A stretch of DNA of 61,901 bases. It comes from UBA9715 sp964553375. GTDB taxonomy: Bacteria > Actinomycetota > Coriobacteriia > Coriobacteriales > Eggerthellaceae. The position numbers were made by a program, and so were the translations under genes. Of this stretch, positions 26,002 through 33,704 are shown piece after piece. A model generated the notes under the pieces. That model made no database searches, was not told where the DNA came from, and was given only the letters and a program-made list of their open reading frames with translations. Position 1 is the stretch's first letter. Every line of letters starts with the position of its first letter. The stretch is taken from NCBI GenBank assembly GCA_964553375.1, contig CAZKKN010000005.1, positions 1-61,901 on the forward strand, in the 5' to 3' direction.

Positions 26002-28638
26002 ATGGCTAAACGCATCGCCGTGATCGATGGCAATTCTTTGATGCATCGTGCCTATCATGCAGTTCCGCCCACCATGAACGCACCCGATGGCACCCCGACC
26101 AATGCGGTGTTCGGCTTTTGCTCCATGCTCTTCAAGTTCATAGAACAGGAGCGCCCCGATGGAATCGTCTGTGCGTTTGACCAGGGAAAACCCGAATTCC
26201 GCATAAAGGCGCTTGAGCAGTACAAGGCCCAGAGGCCGCCGATGGATGACGAACTGCGCCTCCAATTCCCCCTGATCGAGAGCCTTTTGGAGTCCATGGG
26301 CATCCCGGTAGTGAAGGTGCCGGGATGGGAGGGCGATGACATCCTGGGCACGGTGGCGGCGCGTGATGAAGCGCGCGGTTATGAGACGCTTCTCGTGTCG
26401 GGCGACAAGGACATAAATCAGTTGGTGACCGATAAGACATCGGTGGTCACAACGAAGAAGGGCATCACGGATGTGGTGGTGTACACGCCCGACAAAGTGG
26501 TTGAGAAATATGGGGTCACCCCTCAACAATTCCCCGATTACCTGGGGCTCATGGGGGATAGCTCCGATAACATCCCCGGCGTGCCGGGCATCGGGCCCAA
26601 ATCGGCCCAGAAGCTCCTTGAGAGATTCGGCTCCATGGAGGGCGTCTATGACAACCTGGATAAGCTGAAGGGCAAGCAGCTGGAGAATCTGGCGGAGAAC
26701 CGCGATATGGCATTCCTGTCGCGTGACATCGCGACCATCGTGACGGATCTTGATTTCGAGCTGGACGTGGATGAGGTCTCTTGGCCTTCCTTCGACCTGC
26801 AGAGCGTGGAGGAGGCTTTCGGTGCCATCAAATTCACAGCTCAGCTGAACAAGCTTCTGGCTGTGGTGGGCATGGAGGAAAGCGCGCCGGTGGGTCAGCG
26901 GTTCGAAGTGACCGAACCGGTTTTCGGCGGCGAGGGGGAGGCCAAGGTGCGCGCCGCTCTGAAAGCCGGGGAGATGGTGGCCTTGGCGGTGCATCGCCCT
27001 GAGCAGGCATCCCTTTTCGAGAACGTCGTCACGCTGGCGGTGGCTACCAGCGAGGGCTGCGCAATCCTGGAAGGGGATGCGGCACTGGCGACCCTTGAGC
27101 GCATAGTGCGGGAGTGCCGGTTCTGCGCCCATGATGTGAAGGCCATCTTCCATGAGCTCTACCCGGTGGATTCTTCGGTTCCGGCAGCGCTGACGCGTGA
27201 GGAGCTCTTGGCGGCCGATGGGTTCGACGTCTCCTTGGCGGCCTATGATGTGAATGCATCGGCAGGGAAGTACCCTCTGGAAGACCTCGTTGAGAACTAT
27301 CTTGAGGCATCGTTGCCGGAGTTCCAGGACGAGGCCGACCAGGCGAATGCGGAGGCTCAGGCTGTTCTGGCTTTGGCCGGGGTCTTGCAGAAGCGCTTGG
27401 AGGATGATGAGGTCGCTGCCGTTTATGATGACATCGATAGGCCCTTGGTACCGGTGCTTGCCATCATGGAGCGCAACGGTGCGCCCATCAATAGCAAGGC
27501 TTTGGCCCAGATAGGCGATTTCGCCCAAAGCGAGCTCGATAGCTTGCAGAACCAGATATTCGCCCTGGCCGGCGAGGAGTTCAATATCGGGTCTCCTGCC
27601 CAGCTGGGCCGCATCCTCTTCGAGGTGCTCGAGCTTCCCCATGGCAAGAAGACCCAGCGAGGGTATTCCACCGATGCCAAAGTGCTCAAGAAACTGGCGG
27701 CGGTCCATGAATTGCCGGCGCTCGTGCTGCAGTATCGGGAGTTCAGCAAGATCAAATCCACGTATATCGATCAGCTGCCGCTCATTGCGTCGCATTATGG
27801 TGATGGCAGGGTGCATACGTCGTTCAATGAGACAGTGACGGCTACCGGTCGTCTTTCTTCCTCTGATCCGAACTTGCAGAACATCCCTGTGCGCACGGAA
27901 TTCGGCCGCAAGATACGCGACTGCTTCGGTGCCCTTGGCCCGGGAAGCGTCTTCGTCTCGGCGGATTATTCCCAAATCGAGCTGCGGCTTTTGGCTCATC
28001 TCTCCGGGGACGAGCATCTTGTGGCCGCCTTCAATTCCGGTGAGGATTTCCACGCCAACACCGCAGCCCGCATCTTCGGCGTTGGAGTGGAGGAGGTCAC
28101 GGGCTCTATGCGCTCCCAGGCAAAGGCGGTGAATTTCGGCATCGTATACGGCCAGCAGGCATTCGGTCTGGCCCAGACCCTGGAGATTCCCATGGAAGAG
28201 GCGAAGTCCATGATCGACCGCTATTTCCAGGCTTATCCCGGGGTGCGCCGCTATTTGGACCAGACCATCGAGGAAGCCAAGGCCAAAGGCTATGCGGAAA
28301 CGATGTTCGGGCGTCGTCGCTATATCCCCGAGCTGCGGGCAAGCAACGCGGTGCAGCGGGGGTTTGGGGAGCGCACCGCGATGAACCACCCCATGCAGGG
28401 CAGCGCCGCCGACATCATAAAGATGGCCATGAACGATGTGATGCGCCGCCTTATCGAGGGCGGCTTCGAGACGAAACTCCTATTGCAAGTCCATGACGAG
28501 CTTGACTTCTCGGTGCCCACAGAGGAACTTGATGAGGTCAATGCCCTCATCAAGGAGTCCATGGAGGGAGTGGTGGCTTTAAAGGTACCGCTTATCGTGG
28601 ACATCGGCGTGGGCGAGACATGGGCTCAAGCCCATTAA
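26002..28638 (+). CDS. polA: DNA polymerase I
   Basis: 878 residues. The 5'-3' exonuclease domain (about 1-290) shows RIAVIDGNSLMHRAY, GWEGDDILGT, VSGDKDINQLV and DYLGLMGDSSDNIPG. The middle domain has lost the 3'-5' exonuclease acidic residues: the first motif is VALAVHRPE in place of D-T-E, and the K-Y-D position reads AHDVK. The polymerase domain has motif A ADYSQIELRLLAHLSGD, motif B RSQAKAVNFGIVYG and motif C QVHDELD. So it can repair and replicate but probably cannot proofread. ATG 26002 matches the family N-terminus; the reading frame also extends upstream over the previous gene without support. It is likely transcribed together with glnA or from its own promoter. Confidence 0.97.
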   Translation: MAKRIAVIDGNSLMHRAYHAVPPTMNAPDGTPTNAVFGFCSMLFKFIEQERPDGIVCAFDQGKPEFRIKALEQYKAQRPPMDDELRLQFPLIESLLESMGIPVVKVPGWEGDDILGTVAARDEARGYETLLVSGDKDINQLVTDKTSVVTTKKGITDVVVYTPDKVVEKYGVTPQQFPDYLGLMGDSSDNIPGVPGIGPKSAQKLLERFGSMEGVYDNLDKLKGKQLENLAENRDMAFLSRDIATIVTDLDFELDVDEVSWPSFDLQSVEEAFGAIKFTAQLNKLLAVVGMEESAPVGQRFEVTEPVFGGEGEAKVRAALKAGEMVALAVHRPEQASLFENVVTLAVATSEGCAILEGDAALATLERIVRECRFCAHDVKAIFHELYPVDSSVPAALTREELLAADGFDVSLAAYDVNASAGKYPLEDLVENYLEASLPEFQDEADQANAEAQAVLALAGVLQKRLEDDEVAAVYDDIDRPLVPVLAIMERNGAPINSKALAQIGDFAQSELDSLQNQIFALAGEEFNIGSPAQLGRILFEVLELPHGKKTQRGYSTDAKVLKKLAAVHELPALVLQYREFSKIKSTYIDQLPLIASHYGDGRVHTSFNETVTATGRLSSSDPNLQNIPVRTEFGRKIRDCFGALGPGSVFVSADYSQIELRLLAHLSGDEHLVAAFNSGEDFHANTAARIFGVGVEEVTGSMRSQAKAVNFGIVYGQQAFGLAQTLEIPMEEAKSMIDRYFQAYPGVRRYLDQTIEEAKAKGYAETMFGRRRYIPELRASNAVQRGFGERTAMNHPMQGSAADIIKMAMNDVMRRLIEGGFETKLLLQVHDELDFSVPTEELDEVNALIKESMEGVVALKVPLIVDIGVGETWAQAH

Positions 28639-28787
28639 AGCTCAGTGCATTGGGTGAATAGGATCTGGAAAGTTGCGCTCAGAAGCTGCGCAGCCTTCGC
28701 TCCGCCTTCCATATTCTGCTCATGTCGCGTATACCAAGGCCGGATGGCCGCTTAATATGGAGATGTGCCGCTTCGCCCGGGTTGCTG

Positions 28788-28816
28788 TTGACGGCGAGGT
28801 GGGGCACTGGTAAAGT
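28788..28816 (+). promoter_or_regulatory. Sigma-70-type promoter of rplU-rpmA
   Basis: TTGACG (28788-28793) and TAAAGT (28811-28816) with a 17-base spacer, close to consensus. Transcription would start near 28823, leaving an untranslated leader of about 100 bases before rplU that contains a small hairpin CCTGCTCAGGCAGG. Between polA and this promoter (28639-28787) I see nothing else. Confidence 0.7.
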
Positions 28817-28926
28817 ACATCTTCGCGTCAAAAGCGCAAAAGGCACAGATGGCACGTTCCACCCTTACGTGTCGTCGTGTATCGAAGCCCTGCTCAGGCA
28901 GGGAGAATGCATAAAGGAGAATGCTT

Positions 28927-29322
28927 ATGTATGCAGTAGTGAAAACGGGTGGCAAGCAGTACACGGTAAAGCCGGGCGACGTGATTGCCGTTGAGAAGCT
29001 TCCTGCCGAGATAGGCGACACGGTGGAGCTTGCGGCCATTTGCGTTGTGGACGGGGAGAAGGTTGAGGCCGACCCCGAGAAAGCTGCTTCCACGAAGGTA
29101 ACCGCTCAGGTGCTTGACCAGTTCAAGGACAAGAAGCAATTGGTCTTCAAGTTCAAGAAGCGCAAGGGCTACAAGAAGCTGCAGGGTCATCGCCAGCAGC
29201 TCACCCGCCTGCGCATCACCGCTGTGGGCACCGACAAATACAAGAAGAAGGCTGCCGCCAAGACTTCTACCAAGGCTTCCACCAAGAAGGCCGAGGCAGA
29301 AGAGGCTGCTTCCGAGGAATAG
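28927..29322 (+). CDS. rplU: Ribosomal protein L21
   Basis: 131 residues, a 50S subunit protein. It has the family start YAVVKTGGKQYTV and the basic KFKKRKGYKKLQGHRQ motif with LTRLRITAV. The last 30 residues are a Lys/Ala/Thr/Glu-rich tail longer than in E. coli. AAAGGAG ends 7 bases before ATG 28927, so this start is preferred to an ATG two codons earlier. Followed by rpmA with a 15-base gap, the usual pair. Confidence 0.96.
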   Translation: MYAVVKTGGKQYTVKPGDVIAVEKLPAEIGDTVELAAICVVDGEKVEADPEKAASTKVTAQVLDQFKDKKQLVFKFKKRKGYKKLQGHRQQLTRLRITAVGTDKYKKKAAAKTSTKASTKKAEAEEAASEE

Positions 29323-29337
29323 AGGAGGGGATCTGTC

Positions 29338-29595
29338 ATGGCACATAAGAAGGGTCTTGGTTCTTCCCGCAATGGCCGCGATTCCCACGCTCAGCGACTG
29401 GGCGTGAAGAAGTTCGCCGGCGAGTATGTGAAGGCTGGCAACATCCTGGTGCGTCAGCGTGGCACCAAGTTCCATCCCGGCGAGAACGTGGGCCGCGGCA
29501 AGGATGACACTCTGTTCGCCAAGTGCGATGGCCATCTGGTATTCACCCGTGGCGAGAAGCGTCGCATCCACGTGCGTCCTCTGGGGGAGAATTAG
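29338..29595 (+). CDS. rpmA: Ribosomal protein L27
   Basis: 85 residues. It begins AHKKGLGSSRNGRDSHAQR and contains the family core GNILVRQRGTKFHPGENVG. There is no cleavable N-terminal extension of the staphylococcal type, since the protein starts directly MAHKKG. GAGGGGATC lies upstream of ATG 29338. The transcript ends at the hairpin at 29625-29652. Confidence 0.97.
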   Translation: MAHKKGLGSSRNGRDSHAQRLGVKKFAGEYVKAGNILVRQRGTKFHPGENVGRGKDDTLFAKCDGHLVFTRGEKRRIHVRPLGEN

Positions 29596-29624
29596 CCCTC
29601 GGTTTACGAGGAGATGCTGAGATG

Positions 29625-29652
29625 GGGCCGCGCCTTCGGGTGCGGCCCTTTT
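29625..29652 (+). terminator. Rho-independent terminator after rpmA
   Basis: GGGCCGCGCC, loop TTCG, GGTGCGGCCC, then TTTT. Strong stem with a UUCG tetraloop, 30 bases after the rpmA stop codon. Confidence 0.85.
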
Positions 29653-29664
29653 GGTTGTAACAAC

Positions 29665-29721
29665 AGAGGGGCGGAAGGCATCGGCCTTGCCTTGCAGAAT
29701 CGGCCTCAACCTTCCGCCTCT
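29665..29721 (+). repeat. Palindromic repeat element without core (copy 4)
   Basis: Outer arms GGCGGAAGG (29670-29678) and CCTTCCGCC (29710-29718) match those of the neighbour at 29745-29853, and the sequence between them, CATCGGCCTTG then TGCAGAATCGGCCTCAA, is the same frame. The inner palindrome of about 50 bases is absent. The missing part is bounded in the full copy by two CCTTG pentamers. Confidence 0.75.
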
Positions 29722-29744
29722 CCGATTCCCATGCATCCGGTTGT

Positions 29745-29853
29745 AGCAGGGGGCGGAAGGCATCGGCCTTGGCTTCGGACTGCGGAAACCGCGGTGGGTT
29801 ATACCACGGTTTCCTTGCCCTGCAGAATCGGCCTCAACCTTCCGCCCCCTGCT
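29745..29853 (+). repeat. Palindromic repeat element, full copy (copy 5)
   Basis: Nested palindrome of 109 bases. The outer arms are a 16-bp perfect inverted repeat (29745-29760 against 29838-29853). The inner arms GGAAACCGCGGT (29784-29795) and ACCACGGTTTCC (29803-29814) pair with one mismatch around GGGTTAT. Between arms lie CATCGGCCTTGGCTTCGG and CTTGCCCTGCAGAATCGGCC, blocks shared with the copies at 1-62 and 8877-8967. It lies between rpmA and obg, about 35 bases before the obg start. Confidence 0.8.
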
Positions 29854-29887
29854 AATTCCCGTGGGTCGTGGGGTAGAATGGAGCATT

Positions 29888-31282
29888 ATGTTCATCGACA
29901 AGGTAAACATACACGTGAAAGGCGGCGATGGCGGCGCTGGCTGCATGTCGTTTCGCCGTGAGGCCCATGTGCCCAAAGGCGGCCCCGATGGCGGCGATGG
30001 CGGCGATGGCGGCAGTGTCATCGTACGCGCCGATGCCGGGGTGTCATCGCTGATCGACTACCGTTTCAAGCACCACTTCAAGGCCGATAGGGGAACGCAC
30101 GGCAAAGGAAGCCGCATGCATGGAGCCCGAGGGGAAGACCTCGTCTTGAAGGTGCCGGTGGGGACCGTAGTGCGCCTTTATGACGAGGAGACGAAGGAAG
30201 CCGGGGAGATGCTTGCCGACCTCACCCACGATGGCGAGCAGGTCATCGTGATGGCTGGCGGCAAAGGCGGTCGCGGCAACACCCATTTCGTCACCTCCAC
30301 GCGCCGCGCCCCGGCTTTCGCCGAGCTGGGGGAGCCGGCAGGGGAAGGCTGGATTCAGTTGGAGATGAAGCTGATGGCCGATGCCGCTCTGGTCGGTATG
30401 CCTTCCGCAGGCAAATCATCGCTCATCGCCAAGATCAGTGCCGTGAAACCGAAGATCGCCGATTATCCGTTCACCACCCTGGTTCCCAATCTGGGCGTGG
30501 CGGTAAGCGATGATCACAGCTTCGTGGTGGCAGACATCCCCGGTCTCATCGAAGGCGCCCATGAGGGGCGCGGTTTGGGCCATGAATTCCTGCGCCATAT
30601 CGAGCGCACGGCCCTTATCGTGCACATCGTGGATTTGACCGGTGATTGGGAGGGACGCGACCCCTTGGAGGACTACGAGGTGATAAATCGCGAGCTGGAG
30701 CTTTATGCCTCCGAGCTTGCAAGCCGTCCTCGCATCGTGGTGGCGAACAAGATCGATGTGCCGGGCACAGAGGAGGTTTGCGAGAAGCTCGCTGAGCGTG
30801 TGCGCGAAGACTCCATCGCTGCTGCGGGCGGCGATGAGTTCGCTCCAAGTCCCATTGACCCGAAGCTTTATCGGATCAGCGCATTGACCGGCCAGGGAGT
30901 GGAGGCTTTGAAGAACGCCATCGGCACTAAGGTCCATGAGCTGCGAGAAGCCGCCCGGATCGAGGCTGCGGCGCAACCCGAGTTCGATCAAGTGTGGGAG
31001 CATAAGCGCACAGCGCGCGATGCAGCCTTCGAGGTGACGAAGCTCAGCGATGGCGTCTTCCGCGTCGAAGGTCCGCGCATCGAGCGCCTGGTGGTGCAGA
31101 CCGACTGGGAGAATGAAGAGGCCATCGCTTATATGCAGCATCGGATGAAGCGCCTGGGCGTGGACAAGGCATTGGAGGCTGCCGGTGCCCGCGACGGCGA
31201 TGAGGTGCGCATCTTGGGCTATGCCTTCGATTTCGAATCGGCGTTGGTCCATGAGGACCTCTTCGCCGAGCTGGAAGACTAG
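29888..31282 (+). CDS. obg: Obg family GTPase
   Basis: 464 residues. The glycine-rich Obg domain (about 1-158) shows DKVNIHVKGGDGGAG and GPDGGDGG. The G domain has the P-loop GMPSAGKSS, G3 DIPGLIEG, G4 NKIDVPG and G5 SALTG. A C-terminal OCT domain (about 355-464) follows. Obg proteins act in 50S ribosome assembly and stress control. ATG 29888 is preferred, with GGAG upstream; the frame extends slightly further upstream into the repeat region. It starts the obg-proB-proA-nadD-rsfS operon. Confidence 0.96.
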   Translation: MFIDKVNIHVKGGDGGAGCMSFRREAHVPKGGPDGGDGGDGGSVIVRADAGVSSLIDYRFKHHFKADRGTHGKGSRMHGARGEDLVLKVPVGTVVRLYDEETKEAGEMLADLTHDGEQVIVMAGGKGGRGNTHFVTSTRRAPAFAELGEPAGEGWIQLEMKLMADAALVGMPSAGKSSLIAKISAVKPKIADYPFTTLVPNLGVAVSDDHSFVVADIPGLIEGAHEGRGLGHEFLRHIERTALIVHIVDLTGDWEGRDPLEDYEVINRELELYASELASRPRIVVANKIDVPGTEEVCEKLAERVREDSIAAAGGDEFAPSPIDPKLYRISALTGQGVEALKNAIGTKVHELREAARIEAAAQPEFDQVWEHKRTARDAAFEVTKLSDGVFRVEGPRIERLVVQTDWENEEAIAYMQHRMKRLGVDKALEAAGARDGDEVRILGYAFDFESALVHEDLFAELED

Positions 31283-31289
31283 AGGCTCT

Positions 31290-32405
31290 ATGAAACGACT
31301 TGTTGTGAAGATAGGCTCTTCCACCCTCACTACCGAGGAAGGCCGCGTCAACCATAGGTATCTGGAGAGCTTGGCGCAGCAGATCGATGCGGTGCGAGCT
31401 CAAGGTTGGCAGGTGGTCATCGTGTCCTCGGGGGCCATCGCCTGCGGCCTAGAGCGTTTGGGTCTCAGCGGCAAACGGCCAAGCGACATGCCCACATTGC
31501 AGGCGGCGGCCTCTATCGGCCAGGGGCTTTTCGTGTCAGCCTATGGCGATGCTTTCGCGCATTTCGGCATCTTGACGTCTCTGGTCTTGCTGACGCGACG
31601 GGATACGGCCGATCGCCAAGCCTACCTTCATGCTCGCGATACGCTTGAGCGGCTGCTCTCGCTGGGAGCGGTGCCCATTGTGAACGAGAACGATACCGTG
31701 TCGGTTGAGCAGATCCGCTTCGGCGACAACGATACGCTCTGTGCATTGGTGGCGTGCCTGATCGGGGCGGATCTGGCCATCATCTTGTCGGATGTGGAAG
31801 GGCTTTTCGACGACAACCCCCTTCAGAACCCCCAGGCCAAGCTCATTGAGCGGGTCGATGCAATAGATAAGGGCATCTTGGCGGTGGCGGGAAGCGCGGG
31901 ATCGCCTGTGGGCTCGGGCGGCATGGAGACCAAGGTGCGAGCGGCCCGGGTGCTCGGGGTGGCTGGCATCCCGCTGGTGGTTTGCTCGGGCATGCAAAAC
32001 GATGCCATCGTGCGCGTGGTGGACGGCCAATCCGTGGGAACCTTGTTCTCGCCTTCCCATGGCCGCCACGAGATCTCGCCCCGTAAGCTTTGGATCGCCT
32101 TGGGTGACAGCGCTCATGGCGCCTTGGTGGTGGATGCGGGTGCCAAGCGGGCGCTTAAGGACAATGGCAGCTCCCTGCTCTCGGTGGGTGTGCAGCGGAT
32201 CGAAGGCGCGTTCGAAGAAGGCGACATCGTGGATATCAAGGATCTCCATGGTTTCCTATTCGCGCGCGGACGGGTGAGCGCTGGTTGCGATGAGGCCGAA
32301 CTCGCCTTGGGGCGCACGCGTGAGGAGCTTAAGCGCAATCGTCTATTGGCCCCGATGGCTGAAAGACCCCTGGTGCACCGCGATGACCTGGTGGTATTCG
32401 ATTGA
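31290..32405 (+). CDS. proB: Glutamate 5-kinase
   Basis: 371 residues, first enzyme of proline synthesis. The amino acid kinase domain begins RLVVKIGSSTLT and has VSSGAIACGL, NENDTV and the MGTK-equivalent GGMETKVRAA. A PUA domain (about 275-371) is fused at the C-terminus, as in E. coli ProB. It starts 7 bases after the obg stop with AGAGGC upstream; the reading frame continues back into obg without support. Confidence 0.96.
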   Translation: MKRLVVKIGSSTLTTEEGRVNHRYLESLAQQIDAVRAQGWQVVIVSSGAIACGLERLGLSGKRPSDMPTLQAAASIGQGLFVSAYGDAFAHFGILTSLVLLTRRDTADRQAYLHARDTLERLLSLGAVPIVNENDTVSVEQIRFGDNDTLCALVACLIGADLAIILSDVEGLFDDNPLQNPQAKLIERVDAIDKGILAVAGSAGSPVGSGGMETKVRAARVLGVAGIPLVVCSGMQNDAIVRVVDGQSVGTLFSPSHGRHEISPRKLWIALGDSAHGALVVDAGAKRALKDNGSSLLSVGVQRIEGAFEEGDIVDIKDLHGFLFARGRVSAGCDEAELALGRTREELKRNRLLAPMAERPLVHRDDLVVFD

Positions 32406-32444
32406 TATTGCGACGTAAGGCCCTTGAGACGGAAAGAGGCATCT

Positions 32445-33704
32445 ATGGGTGAGGCTACAGAGAAATCCCTTGAGGCGAAGAAGGCCGCACCGGCTTTAGC
32501 GCTTGCCTCTGCGGAAGTTCGAAATGAGGCCCTTTCGGCCATGGCCCAGGCGCTGCGCGAGAATGCCGAAGTCATCGTTGGAGCGAATGAGAAGGACATG
32601 GAGGCGGCCCGGGCGTGCGGAACGAGCGATTCGCTTCTGGATCGCTTGATGCTGGATGAGGCTCGCATCTTTGCCATGGCCGATGCCTTGGAGGATTTGG
32701 TGGCGCTTCCCGATCCACTGGGTCAAGTGCAGGTGGAGCGCACCCTTTACAACGGCTTACGTTTGCGCCGTGTGTCGGTGCCCCTTGGCGTGGTGGCTGT
32801 GGTCTATGAGGCGCGTCCCAACGTGACGGCTGATGCGGCGGGAATCGCTTTGAAATCCGGCAATGCCGTGGTTTTGCGCGGCGGCTCCCTTGCAAAGCAT
32901 TCCAACGGCATCATTGCGCAGGTGCTCGCCGAGGCTGCGGTCCAGGCAGGGCTGCCGGCAGGCTGCATCCAATGCATCGAGTCCACCGACAGGGCCATGA
33001 CCGATGAGCTCATGGGGCTCCATGGCATTGTGGATGTGCTTATCCCCCGCGGAGGCGCGGGACTGATCCAGCATTGCGTGGAGTGCGCTAAAGTGCCGGT
33101 CATAGAGACGGGCACGGGCAATTGCCATGTTTATGTCCACGAATCAGCCGACCAAGATCAAGCCCTCGCCATCGTTTTGAACGCGAAGTGCCGCCGCTAT
33201 GGGGTGTGCAATGCCGCCGAGACGCTTCTGGTGGATGAGGCCATAGCCGCGACGTTTCTCCCCAAAGCGCTCGCAGCCCTTCAAGAGCGCGGTGTCAAGA
33301 TCCACGGTGATGAGGTCACGGCGGCTATCGCGGCTGAGCAGGGCATCCAGGTTGTGGCGGCTTGCGAGGATGACTGGGCCCGGGAGTATCTTGCCCCCGA
33401 GATCGCCATTGGCGTTATGCCCGATGTGGCGGCGGCGATTGCCCATGTGAACCGGTATTCCACGAAGCACTCCGAAGCCATTGTGGCTCAGGATGCCCGT
33501 GCGCTTGAGGATTTCTGCAATCAGGTGGATGCCGCTGTGGTGTATGCGAACGCATCGACCGCATTCACCGATGGCGGCCAGTTCGGCCTGGGGGCCGAGA
33601 TAGGCATCTCCACCCAGAAGCTTCATGTGCGGGGGCCCTTCGCGCTGGAGGCGCTCACCTCTTACAAGTACGTGGTTGAAGGCGAGGGGCAGGTGCGCGA
33701 TTAG
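32445..33704 (+). CDS. proA: Gamma-glutamyl phosphate reductase
   Basis: 419 residues, an aldehyde-dehydrogenase-fold enzyme and the second step of proline synthesis. Family stretches are PLGVVAVVYEARPNVT, SGNAVVLRGGSLA, GTGNCHVYVHE, the catalytic cysteine region AKCRRYGVCNAAETLL and YASTAFTDGG-like NASTAFTDGGQFGLGAE. ATG 32445 has GGAAAGAGG upstream; a TTG seven codons earlier is less likely. Lies directly after proB. Confidence 0.96.
   Translation: MGEATEKSLEAKKAAPALALASAEVRNEALSAMAQALRENAEVIVGANEKDMEAARACGTSDSLLDRLMLDEARIFAMADALEDLVALPDPLGQVQVERTLYNGLRLRRVSVPLGVVAVVYEARPNVTADAAGIALKSGNAVVLRGGSLAKHSNGIIAQVLAEAAVQAGLPAGCIQCIESTDRAMTDELMGLHGIVDVLIPRGGAGLIQHCVECAKVPVIETGTGNCHVYVHESADQDQALAIVLNAKCRRYGVCNAAETLLVDEAIAATFLPKALAALQERGVKIHGDEVTAAIAAEQGIQVVAACEDDWAREYLAPEIAIGVMPDVAAAIAHVNRYSTKHSEAIVAQDARALEDFCNQVDAAVVYANASTAFTDGGQFGLGAEIGISTQKLHVRGPFALEALTSYKYVVEGEGQVRD

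Noticed and set aside
25984..28389. Long open frame opposite polA (about 800 codons)
   Set aside because: It is a mirror of polA codon usage in GC-rich DNA. It has no known domain, no ribosome site and overlaps a certain gene.
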